The notes beneath the pieces were generated by a model. It did no database searches and had not been told where the DNA came from. It was given only the letters and a program-made list of their open reading frames with translations. The position numbers were made by a program, and so were the translations under genes. Shown one piece after another: positions 24,836 to 36,900 of a stretch of DNA of 64,000 nt (the stretch's first letter is position 1; each line of letters begins with the position of its first letter). Source of the stretch: Capitulum mitella (Eukaryota > Arthropoda > Thecostraca > Pollicipedomorpha > Pollicipedidae); assembly GCA_030062745.1 (NCBI GenBank), contig CP099841.1, forward strand, positions 27,531,398 to 27,595,397, written 5' to 3'.

Positions 24836-25488
24836 TTTCAACAAGTTGCTGTGCGCGCTTCCATTGAAACAAGTCATGGGAAAAGCTTTCGTCAATGGCA
24901 GTTTTCCGACATTTTCAAAAACGCGCCATCCTATTATATGCATGTATATAAAATATGACGGCGTATTCCACATTAATGAGTTTTTTGCTCAGTTGTTCTA
25001 CAGATCGGATGCATTTCTATGTTGCTCCGTGTGTTTAAATAACATATTACCGAACGAATTCATAAATTAGTACATAATTATATTAAAGCTTCGGTCTTGT
25101 TTTAGCATTTTTAAACATTGACAGTTAAAACATGTATCAAAGCTTGCAAAAATCGTTCACCGCGAAAATCACGTTCTGTTGTCGTGCAGTAATGTATAAC
25201 ACCTTTTACTAGGAAATGCTTACTGTGAAAAATAATATGAAGACCCACCCAAGTCGGGTCCCATGCTGACGTCATACGAACGGCATTTCCAATGTCCTCG
25301 CTTTACCAGCTTGGTCTTGGGTATATCTGCATCTGCTCAAAGCCTTACTTTGCAACAAGCGCTACCTTGGTGAGAAAGACCTTGGGAATGCTGCATATGT
25401 TCTTTATCGTCCGGAAATTCCTTCCCGTGCCTGCAAGCTGCAACCGAATTATTTCTCTCAGCCTCCTCAACGGACTCAGTCTCTCCGC

Positions 25489-25525
25489 TCTCCCTTTCTC
25501 TCTCTCTCTCTCCCTCTCTCTCTCC

Positions 25526-25568
<43 letters not shown>

Positions 25569-25569
25569 G
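25489..25569. repeat. (CT)n microsatellite
   Basis: About 80 bp of nearly pure CT dinucleotides with a few CCCT and TTT interruptions. It lies at the left limit of the 3'-flank block of gene B that is shared with gene C. Confidence 0.9.
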
Positions 25570-25918
25570 CAGGCCCTGGAGTGAGCGTAACTACACAATG
25601 GACTGAAAGACTCCCACTGGCTACGTTCTCTTTAGATGTTTCAACGAGACCCCACATTGTTGGAAAAGTTGGGCGGGCCGTCCAAAAAAGTTTCCTCTCA
25701 AGCCACCTGCGCATTGGACGCCATTTGTGCGGCACCGGTTTCACGCTTTCAGAGGCGGAACAAGCGCTGAAAAACAAGTGTCTGCTGATGTTTCCTGTTC
25801 TATAATTACTTTCGTTTGTTTTAATTTGGGACTGAGGTGTCGATTTTTATCATTTGAGAGGGCTCAGTGAGGATTCAGTCGCTGAGTCTGGGAGGAAACC
25901 GAGTTTTGGCTTAGTTAA

Positions 25919-26230
25919 CCCTCCAACCCCAAAAATCCTCGGATTTCGATCGCTTCATTTTCGTTGTTCTGTTTTTTTTCTCACTGTTCTATTTTTGTTT
26001 TGTTTTTTCCATTTGGTCTGCAAGGGTATATTTTGACTAAAAACTGAAACCAGAACTGATTAGATCACGGATGGTAAGGGAGCAAATGTCCCTTATTTGA
26101 AGAACTTAGCCATCATGGCAATCGAATATGCCCAAGGCAGGTAGGCCTTGCGAAACATTCAAATTTTCCTTCATGTTTGTAATATTCTGGCCAAAAACAT
26201 TGGCGTGGGGCCAAACCAAAACTGAGAGGG
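25919..26230. mobile_element. Small TTAA-flanked MITE (piggyBac-type ends)
   Basis: TTAA at 25915-25918 and TTAA at 26231-26234 bound a 312-bp segment whose ends are CCCTCCAACC and ...GAGAGGG, giving the inverted pair TTAACCCTC/GAGGGTTAA. TTAA target sites with CCC starts are typical of piggyBac-type elements. The surrounding block aligns with the 3' flank of gene C near 43430-43490, which lacks this segment, so it inserted after the duplication or was lost in C. Confidence 0.5.
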
Positions 26231-26943
26231 TTAAAACCAACATTGCGGGAGGGAGGGGAGGGGGCAGCGCTCTCACAAAGAGCACAGACACCGCTGATTC
26301 GGCATGTTTTCTGCTGTTTTCCCTTCGGTTCCTCAAACTCCAATATCGGGAAACAATCCACGGATGGCGTCCAGAGTGCCTCAGCCATACGCATGGCCAC
26401 GCCGCTCGCAAAGTGCTGCACGCCACCCTCGCGGTCATCTCTCGTCGTAGCGCGTGCTTGCAGAGATGAGCATGGGGCAGTTGCCCTTGCAGTCTTCAGG
26501 ACTTTTATCGGAGAAAAAGCCATCAGATGGCTTCGGAGATGTCAAACTGCCTCCGCGACGGCCAGAAACGCCCTCATGATGTGTGCAGTCTGTTTTAATG
26601 GCTGGCACGAGTCGGCTGCAACGCAGATATAATCAGAGTACCTGTATGAATGGTGTACGAGACTCGCTGCTTTTAGCTGTCGCTTTGTGACGCAGAGTCG
26701 TGGTCAGGCTGAAAGCCCGGGAGCCAATCAAGACCTTTTCTTTACTTTATTGGATCCGGTTAACTTTGGCGAACAATGCTAAGATTTTCCATACCATTAG
26801 ACGTTATTTGAACCCATAACACACTTCATGGCGTCGTTATCAGACATACGCATGTATATAAAGCATATCCATTTCAAAATGGGCAAGGACACCAAGAAAA
26901 GGATACTGATATAGACATACACGAAGAATCACCGTCATCATCC

Positions 26944-26949
26944 TTTATT
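26944..26949 (-). terminator. Candidate poly(A) signal of gene B
   Basis: AATAAA on the minus strand within GGGAGCCAAATAAA, about 1.0 kb after the stop of gene B. The same phrase follows gene C at 44097-44102. A second shared AATAAA lies at 26746-26751 (gene B) and 43900-43905 (gene C), so either could be used. Confidence 0.5.
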
Positions 26950-26998
26950 TGGCTCCCGATGGTCGTGGAGCCAAATAAAGCATAAAGCATAAAGACTA

Positions 26999-27709
26999 GG
27001 CGCGTTTATACGGGCATTTGAAAAGCTGCCAGATTCACGGCCAGGTTGGCCGGATTGACCAGCTTTAAAATAAGTGCCGATTTAAACTATAATTGGCTCT
27101 GGAAAGGCGTGTTTTAACATCGTGGGACAGAATGAATGGATTGCAACGCAAATAAACTTGAAATAAAACGAGGAGAAACTTTGGCTTTCTGCACTATATG
27201 TCATGCGTAGTAATTTGCTCGCGTGTTCTGCGATTTAATGGTATCTTCTGGCCAGCCTGACCGCGTCTCGCCAGGGCGGCCGCTAGCAAAATCCAGTGGT
27301 TCACAAAGGCTATGTAAGTTGACAAAGCCGAGAGGTTTTACACCGAAGACGCTGACTGGTCGAAGACTGATTAGCTGGAAGCGCAGGGAGAGTGGCGAGG
27401 GAGAGGAAAATTCCTTCACTCGTTGTGCACGTGGTCCTTGTTTAAGATCGTAGCATTTGTGTTTGAAACGATTTGTGATTTTCAAAACTTCAAGAAGGCA
27501 AATGGGTTGGTATACAGATTAAGTTAGCTGTAATTTCATGCAAACCAGCATAGGTCGCAGTGGTGTTTAAAGTGGCATGTCTAACAACAAGTGAAGGGAA
27601 CGTGAAGGAAGCCCAGAACCTCGCGGATGCTTAAACTGACCAGAAAGGTACACACTGGCCACTCTGGCCGGGAATCTGGCAACTTTTCAAATGACCGTAT
27701 AAACGCGCC
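26999..27709. mobile_element. MITE with about 55-bp inverted ends in the gene B 3' UTR
   Basis: The first 55 or so bases (GGCGCGTTTATACGG-CATTTG, then GCCAGATTC-CGGCCAG) are repeated inverted at the right end with few mismatches, and TA flanks both ends (26997-26998 and 27710-27711). The 711-bp interior has no recognisable protein. In the matching flank of gene C the sequence runs straight from the CCCGATGGTC phrase to the ACTGT-TTCTG phrase without this insert, which serves as an empty-site comparison. A TA duplication fits Tc1/mariner-like elements, but the superfamily is not certain. Confidence 0.65.
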
Positions 27710-27971
27710 TACTGTGTTCTGGTTCGTGTAGTTTTGCCTTAAAGTCAACAGCTTCGTGGTTATCATATCGTTTACGGCGCAATGGTATGGTACATGGTTA
27801 TCGTTAATAGCGTTCTGGTGGAAACTTCCATGTATGTTGTCGCTTGCTTCTTAGTGATGTCTTCCGAAGAAGTCGTTAGAAACGGTAAGAACGTTTTCCC
27901 GACTACGTTGTCAAGCTTGATGTGTTCTTTTGTTACCTTTTAGTAAAATTGCCAGTGACTGGTAAGGTACG

Positions 27972-30900
27972 TCACAGTAAAACCATTTCACACTTGTGGT
28001 CCAGTCCGTCAGGGCCACGGACTATGATGTCGTCCACGGCGATGTTGTCCAATTTATGCACTCCAGTGTTGCCAAACATCAGAAGCTGAAAGGCCACATC
28101 AGTCCTAAGTAATGACGGGATCAAATTCATGACTCATAGATGAGAGTTGAGACTGTCGTGTCAGCCCACTTCACAGATTTTGACTGACGCTGTTTAAAAT
28201 GTCCAGGATTGGAGTGGAAAACGCACTGGGTTTATAACCTTCATTTATGTGACTGCAAAAATAAAATCTCAGAAACAGACAATGCAGCCACAGTTCCATG
28301 ACGGTAAATAGTGCTAAAACTATAAGTTTAATGTGCATTATTGCGTGTCTGGCGAGGAAGAATGAACAACTGCTGGAACATTGGTTCTTACCTGGAATTG
28401 TTCGGTGTCGGCAGGTAGCGGCACAGTCGCCTCCATCCAGTCTGTGTTGTTTGGCCCGGAGAAAGATGTCAGAGAAAGGATCGGATCTGGTTCTTCACTT
28501 GATCTTATAGCCCTCCTCACTTCAAAGGTTCCAGAACCGTGCCACTGAGAGCGCAACCAATACCGGAAGGATATGCTGGATGCATTGGGAAAAGTGTACT
28601 CCTTTGTCATCTTCAATCTGGCACTCACGGAAGTGCTTCCCGGTTTGGGTGTTAAATAGACAACCGTATCCCCATTAGCCGGATCAGGAAAATCTGGTAT
28701 GGTCTTCTTTAGCTCAGTGTAACTTGACGGTTTCCATTGGCCTCCGTAGTCATCAGATCCCTGTGTCCAAAATTCGCCGAAGTCGCCGTCTTCAAAGTCA
28801 TCGCAGTATTCTCCAGGCTGTACACGGGGTGTCGTTGACTCGGTGGTTGCCGTAGGTTGCAGCGTCGTTGTTCTCTGAGCCGTTGTTGATATTTTGTTGG
28901 TGGTTGCCGTCGTACTTGAGACAGTTTCACATTTGTGGTTTAGGCCATCGGGACCTCGGACTATGATGTCGTCTACGGCGATGTTGTCCAATTTATTTAC
29001 TCCAATGTTGCCAAACAGCAGAAGCTGAAAGACCACAGCAATTTTTAGTAAACACCGGATTAAACTTCAAGACACGTGAGTGTGCATGCAGCAATCTCAA
29101 CCTGTCGTGTTTCAACCAACGACTGAGAGAACATTCGCGCTGCAACCAATGACAACACGACAGTCTCAAAGTATCCTGCCAGCCTCCTTGATGAATTTCC
29201 ATTGACCCTGTCTAAAATTCCTAGGATTGGCCTGAAAAAATGTCCCACGTTAGTGCGTTTCACTTGTGATATTGTACAAACAAAATCTCAAAAACAATGG
29301 AAAATATATCTATAGTTATGAGCCTATGAACATTATGGTGTGTATGACCAGCAAGGATGAACAACTGCTTGAACACAGTTTCTTACCTGGAATTGTTCGG
29401 TGTCGGCAGGTAGCGGCACAGTCGCCTCCTTCCAGTCTGCGTTGTTTGGCCCGGAGAAAGATGTCAGAGAAAGGATCGGATCTGGTTCTTCACATGATCC
29501 TATAACCCTCCTCACTTCAAAGGTTCCAGAACCGTGCCACTGAGAGCGCAACCAGTACCGGAAGGATATGTTGGATGCATTGGGGAAAGTGTACTCCTTT
29601 GTCATCTTCAATCTGGCACTCACGGAAGTGCTTCCCGGTTTGGGTGTTAAATAGGCAACCGTATCCCCATTAGCCGGTTCAGGAAAATCTGGTATGGTCT
29701 TCTTTAGCTCAGTGTAACTTGACGGTTTCCATTGGCCTCCGTAGTCATCAGATCCCTGTGTCCAAAATTCGCCGAAGTCGCCGTCTTCAAAGTCATCGCA
29801 GTATTCTCCAGGCTGTACACGGGGTGTCGTTGACTCGGTGGTTGCCGTAGGTTGCAGCGTCGTTGTTCTCTGAGCCGTTGTTGATATTTTGTTGGTGGTT
29901 GCCGTCGTACTTGAGACAGTTTCACATTTGTGGTTTAGGCCATCGGGACCTCGGACTATGATGTCGTCTACGGCGATGTTGTCCAATTTATTTACTCCAA
30001 TGTTGCCAAACAGCAGAAGCTGAAAGACCACAGCAATTTTTAGTAAACACCGGATTAAACTTCAAGACACGTGAGTGTGCATGCAGCAATCTCAACCTGT
30101 CGTGTTTCAACCAACGACTGAGAGAACATTCGCGCTGCAACCAATGACAGCACGACAGTCTCAAAGTATCCTGCCAGCCCCTTGATGAATTTCCATCGAC
30201 CCTGTCTAAAATTCCTAGGATTGGCCTGAAAAAATGTCCCACGTTAGTGCGTTTCACTTGTGATATTGTACAAACAAAATCTCAAAAACAATGGAAAATA
30301 TATCTATAGTTATGAGCCTATGAACATTATGGTGTGTATGACCAGCAAGGATGAACAACTGCTTGAACACAGTTTCTTACCTGGAATTGTTCGGTGTCGG
30401 CAGGTAGCGGCACAGTCGCCTCCTTCCAGTCTGCGTTGTTTGGCCCGGAGAAAGATGTCAGAGAAAGGATCGGATCTGGTTCTTCACATGATCCTATAAC
30501 CCTCCTCACTTCAAAGGTTCCAGAACCGTGCCACTGAGAGCGCAACCAGTACCGGAAGGATATGCTGGATGCATTGGGGAAAGTGTACTCCTTTGTCATC
30601 TTCAATCTGGCACTCACGGAAGTGCTTCCCGGTTTGGGTGTTAAATAGACAACCGTATCCCCATTAGCCGGTTCAGGAAAATCTGGTATGGTCTTCTTTA
30701 GCTCAGTGTAACTTGACGGTTTCCATTGGCCTCCGTAGTCATCAGATCCCTGTGTCCAAAATTCGCCGAAGTCGCCGTCTTCAAAGTCATCGCAGTATTC
30801 TCCAGGCTGTACACGGGGTGTCGTTGACTCGGTGGTTGCCGTAGGTTGCAGCGTCGTTGTTCTCTGAGCCGTTGTTGATATTTTGTTGGTGGTTGCCGTC

Positions 30901-33900
30901 GTACTTGAGACAGTTTCACATTTGTGGTTTAGGCCATCGGGACCTCGGACTATGATGTCGTCTACGGCGATGTTGTCCAATTTATTTACTCCAATGTTAC
31001 CAAACAGCAGAAGCTGAAAGACCACAGCAATTTTTAGTAAACACCGGATTAAACTTCAGGACACGTAAGTGTGCATGCAGCAATCTCAACCTGTCGTGTT
31101 TCAACCAACGACTGAGAGAACATTCGCGCTGCAACCAATGACAACACGACAGTCTCAAAGTATCCTGCCAGCTCCTTGATGAATTTCCATTGACCCTGTC
31201 TAAAATTCCTAGGATTGGCCTGAAAAAATGTCCCACGTTAGTGCGTTTCACTTGTGATATTGTACAAACAAAATCTCAAAAACAATGGAAAATATATCTA
31301 TAGTTATGAGCCTATGAACATTATGGTGTGTATGACCAGCAAGGATGAACAACTGCTTGAACACAGTTTCTTACCTGGAATTGTTCGGTGTCGGCAGGTA
31401 GCGGCACAGTCGCCTCCTTCCAGTCTGCGTTGTTTGGCCCGGAGAAAGATGTCAGAGAAAGGATCGGATCTGGTTCTTCACATGATCCTATAACCCTCCT
31501 CACTTCAAAGGTTCCAGAACCGTGCCACTGAGAGCGCAACCAGTACCGGAAGGATATGCTGGATGCATTGGGGAAGGTGTACTCCTTTGTCATCTTCAAT
31601 CTGGCACTCACGGAAGTGCTTCCCGGTTTGGGTGTTAAATAGACAACCGTATCCCCATTAGCCGGTTCAGGAAAATCTGGTATGGTCTTCTTTAGCTCAG
31701 TGTAACTTGACGGTTTCCATTGGCCTCCGTAGTCATCAGATCCCTGTGTCCAAAATTCGCCGAAGTCGCCGTCTTCAAAGTCATCGCAGTATTCTCCAGG
31801 CTGTACACGGGGTGTCGTTGACTCGGTGGTTGCCGTAGGTTGCAGCGTCGTTGTTCTCTGAGCCGTTGTTGATATTTTGTTGGTGGTTGCCGTCGTACTT
31901 GAGACAGTTTCACATTTGTGGTTTAGGCCATCGGGACCTCGGACTATGATGTCGTCTACGGCGATGTTGTCCAATTTATTTACTCCAATGTTGCCAAACA
32001 GCAGAAGCTGAAAGACCACAGCAATTTTTAGTAAACACCGGATTAAACTTCAAGACACGTGAGTGTGCATGCAGCAATCTCAACCTGTCGTGTTTCAACC
32101 AACGACTGAGAGAACATTCGCGCTGCAACCAATGACAGCACGACAGTCTCAAAGTATCCTGCCAGCCCCTTGATGAATTTCCATCGACCCTGTCTAAAAT
32201 TCCTAGGATTGGCCTGAAAAAATGTCCCACGTTAGTGCGTTTCACTTGTGATATTGTACAAACAAAATCTCAAAAACAATGGAAAATATATCTATAGTTA
32301 TGAGCCTATGAACATTATGGTGTGTATGACCAGCAAGGATGAACAACTGCTTGAACACAGTTTCTTACCTGGAATTGTTCGGTGTCGGCAGGTAGCGGCA
32401 CAGTCGCCTCCTTCCAGTCTGCGTTGTTTGGCCCGGAGAAAGATGTCAGAGAAAGGATCGGATCTGGTTCTTCACATGATCCTATAACCCTCCTCACTTC
32501 AAAGGTTCCAGAACCGTGCCACTGAGAGCGCAACCAGTACCGGAAGGATATGCTGGATGCATTGGGGAAAGTGTACTCCTTTGTCATCTTCAATCTGGCA
32601 CTCACGGAAGTGCTTCCCGGTTTGGGTGTTAAATAGACAACCGTATCCCCATTAGCCGGTTCAGGAAAATCTGGTATGGTCTTCTTTAGCTCAGTGTAAC
32701 TTGACGGTTTCCATTGGCCTCCGTAGTCATCAGATCCCTGTGTCCAAAATTCGCCGAAGTCGCCGTCTTCAAAGTCATCGCAGTATTCTCCAGGCTGTAC
32801 ACGGGGTGTCGTTGACTCGGTGGTTGCCGTAGGTTGCAGCGTCGTTGTTCTCTGAGCCGTTGTTGATATTTTGTTGGTGGTTGCCGTCGTACTTGAGACA
32901 GTTTCACATTTGTGGTTTAGGCCATCGGGACCTCGGACTATGATGTCGTCTACGGCGATGTTGTCCAATTTATTTACTCCAATGTTGCCAAACAGCAGAA
33001 GCTGAAAGACCACAGCAATTTTTAGTAAACACCGGATTAAACTTCAAGACACGTGAGTGTGCATGCAGCAATCTCAACCTGTCGTGTTTCAACCAACGAC
33101 TGAGAGAACATTCGCGCTGCAACCAATGACAGCACGACAGTCTCAAAGTATCCTGCCAGCCCCTTGATGAATTTCCATCGACCCTGTCTAAAATTCCTAG
33201 GATTGGCCTGAAAAAATGTCCCACGTTAGTGCGTTTCACTTGTGATATTGTACAAACAAAATCTCAAAAACAATGGAAAATATATCTATAGTTATGAGCC
33301 TATGAACATTATGGTGTGTATGACCAGCAAGGATGAACAACTGCTTGAACACAGTTTCTTACCTGGAATTGTTCGGTGTCGGCAGGTAGCGGCACAGTCG
33401 CCTCCTTCCAGTCTGCGTTGTTTGGCCCGGAGAAAGATGTCAGAGAAAGGATCGGATCTGGTTCTTCACATGATCCTATAACCCTCCTCACTTCAAAGGT
33501 TCCAGAACCGTGCCACTGAGAGCGCAACCAGTACCGGAAGGATATGTTGGATGCATTGGGGAAAGTGTACTCCTTTGTCATCTTCAATCTGGCACTCACG
33601 GAAGTGCTTCCCGGTTTGGGTGTTAAATAGACAACCGTATCCCCATTAGCCGGTTCAGGAAAATCTGGTATGGTCTTCTTTAGCTCAGTGTAACTCGACG
33701 GTTTCCATTGGCCTCCGTAGTCATCAGATCCCTGTGTCCAAAATTCGCCGAAGTCGCCGTCTTCAAAGTCATCGCAGTATTCTCCAGGCTGTACACGGGG
33801 TGTCGTTGACTCGGTGGTTGCCGTAGGTTGCAGCGTCGTTGTTCTCTGAGCCGTTGTTGATATTTTGTTGGTGGTTGCCGTCGTACTTGAGACAGTTTCA

Positions 33901-36900
33901 CATTTGTGGTTTAGGCCATCGGGACCTCGGACTATGATGTCGTCTACGGCGATGTTGTCCAATTTATTTACTCCAATGTTACCAAACAGCAGAAGCTGAA
34001 AGACCACAGCAATTTTTAGTAAACACCGGATTAAACTTCAGGACACGTAAGTGTGCATGCAGCAATCTCAACCTGTCGTGTTTCAACCAACGACTGAGAG
34101 AACATTCGCGCTGCAACCAATGACAACACGACAGTCTCAAAGTATCCTGCCAGCTCCTTGATGAATTTCCATTGACCCTGTCTAAAATTCCTAGGATTGG
34201 CCTGAAAAAATGTCCCACGTTAGTGCGTTTCACTTGTGATATTGTACAAACAAAATCTCAAAAACAATGGAAAATATATCTATAGTTATGAGCCTATGAA
34301 CATTATGGTGTGTATGACCAGCAAGGATGAACAACTGCTTGAACACAGTTTCTTACCTGGAATTGTTCGGTGTCGGCAGGTAGCGGCACAGTCGCCTCCT
34401 TCCAGTCTGCGTTGTTTGGCCCGGAGAAAGATGTCAGAGAAAGGATCGGATCTGGTTCTTCACATGATCCTATAACCCTCCTCACTTCAAAGGTTCCAGA
34501 ACCGTGCCACTGAGAGCGCAACCAGTACCGGAAGGATATGCTGGATGCATTGGGGAAGGTGTACTCCTTTGTCATCTTCAATCTGGCACTCACGGAAGTG
34601 CTTCCCGGTTTGGGTGTTAAATAGACAACCGTATCCCCATTAGCCGGTTCAGGAAAATCTGGTATGGTCTTCTTTAGCTCAGTGTAACTTGACGGTTTCC
34701 ATTGGCCTCCGTAGTCATCAGATCCCTGTGTCCAAAATTCGCCGAAGTCGCCGTCTTCAAAGTCATCGCAGTATTCTCCAGGCTGTACACGGGGTGTCGT
34801 TGACTCGGTGGTTGCCGTAGGTTGCAGCGTCGTTGTTCTCTGAGCCGTTGTTGATATTTTGTTGGTGGTTGCCGTCGTACTTGAGACAGTTTCACATTTG
34901 TGGTTTAGGCCATCGGGACCTCGGACTATGATGTCGTCTACGGCGATGTTGTCCAATTTATTTACTCCAATGTTGCCAAACAGCAGAAGCTGAAAGACCA
35001 CAGCAATTTTTAGTAAACACCGGATTAAACTTCAAGACACGTGAGTGTGCATGCAGCAATCTCAACCTGTCGTGTTTCAACCAACGACTGAGAGAACATT
35101 CGCGCTGCAACCAATGACAGCACGACAGTCTCAAAGTATCCTGCCAGCCCCTTGATGAATTTCCATCGACCCTGTCTAAAATTCCTAGGATTGGCCTGAA
35201 AAAATGTCCCACGTTAGTGCGTTTCACTTGTGATATTGTACAAACAAAATCTCAAAAACAATGGAAAATATATCTATAGTTATGAGCCTATGAACATTAT
35301 GGTGTGTATGACCAGCAAGGATGAACAACTGCTTGAACACAGTTTCTTACCTGGAATTGTTCGGTGTCGGCAGGTAGCGGCACAGTCGCCTCCTTCCAGT
35401 CTGCGTTGTTTGGCCCGGAGAAAGATGTCAGAGAAAGGATCGGATCTGGTTCTTCACATGATCCTATAACCCTCCTCACTTCAAAGGTTCCAGAACCGTG
35501 CCACTGAGAGCGCAACCAGTACCGGAAGGATATGCTGGATGCATTGGGGAAAGTGTACTCCTTTGTCATCTTCAATCTGGCACTCACGGAAGTGCTTCCC
35601 GGTTTGGGTGTTAAATAGACAACCGTATCCCCATTAGCCGGTTCAGGAAAATCTGGTATGGTCTTCTTTAGCTCAGTGTAACTTGACGGTTTCCATTGGC
35701 CTCCGTAGTCATCAGATCCCTGTGTCCAAAATTCGCCGAAGTCGCCGTCTTCAAAGTCATCGCAGTATTCTCCAGGCTGTACACGGGGTGTCGTTGACTC
35801 GGTGGTTGCCGTAGGTTGCAGCGTCGTTGTTCTCTGAGCCGTTGTTGATATTTTGTTGGTGGTTGCCGTCGTACTTGAGACAGTTTCACATTTGTGGTTT
35901 AGGCCATCGGGACCTCGGACTATGATGTCGTCTACGGCGATGTTGTCCAATTTATTTACTCCAATGTTGCCAAACAGCAGAAGCTGAAAGACCACAGCAA
36001 TTTTTAGTAAACACCGGATTAAACTTCAAGACACGTGAGTGTGCATGCAGCAATCTCAACCTGTCGTGTTTCAACCAACGACTGAGAGAACATTCGCGCT
36101 GCAACCAATGACAGCACGACAGTCTCAAAGTATCCTGCCAGCCCCTTGATGAATTTCCATCGACCCTGTCTAAAATTCCTAGGATTGGCCTGAAAAAATG
36201 TCCCACGTTAGTGCGTTTCACTTGTGATATTGTACAAACAAAATCTCAAAAACAATGGAAAATATATCTATAGTTATGAGCCTATGAACATTATGGTGTG
36301 TATGACCAGCAAGGATGAACAACTGCTTGAACACAGTTTCTTACCTGGAATTGTTCGGTGTCGGCAGGTAGCGGCACAGTCGCCTCCTTCCAGTCTGCGT
36401 TGTTTGGCCCGGAGAAAGATGTCAGAGAAAGGATCGGATCTGGTTCTTCACATGATCCTATAACCCTCCTCACTTCAAAGGTTCCAGAACCGTGCCACTG
36501 AGAGCGCAACCAGTACCGGAAGGATATGTTGGATGCATTGGGGAAAGTGTACTCCTTTGTCATCTTCAATCTGGCACTCACGGAAGTGCTTCCCGGTTTG
36601 GGTGTTAAATAGACAACCGTATCCCCATTAGCCGGTTCAGGAAAATCTGGTATGGTCTTCTTTAGCTCAGTGTAACTTGACGGTTTCCATTGGCCTCCGT
36701 AGTCATCAGATCCCTGTGTCCAAAATTCGCCGAAGTCGCCGTCTTCAAAGTCATCGCAGTATTCTCCAGGCTGTACACGGGGTGTCGTTGACTCGGTGGT
36801 TGCCGTAGGTTGCAGCGTCGTTGTTCTCTGAGCCGTTGTTGATATTTTGTTGGTGGTTGCCGTCGTACTTGAGACAGTTTCACATTTGTGGTTTAGGCCA

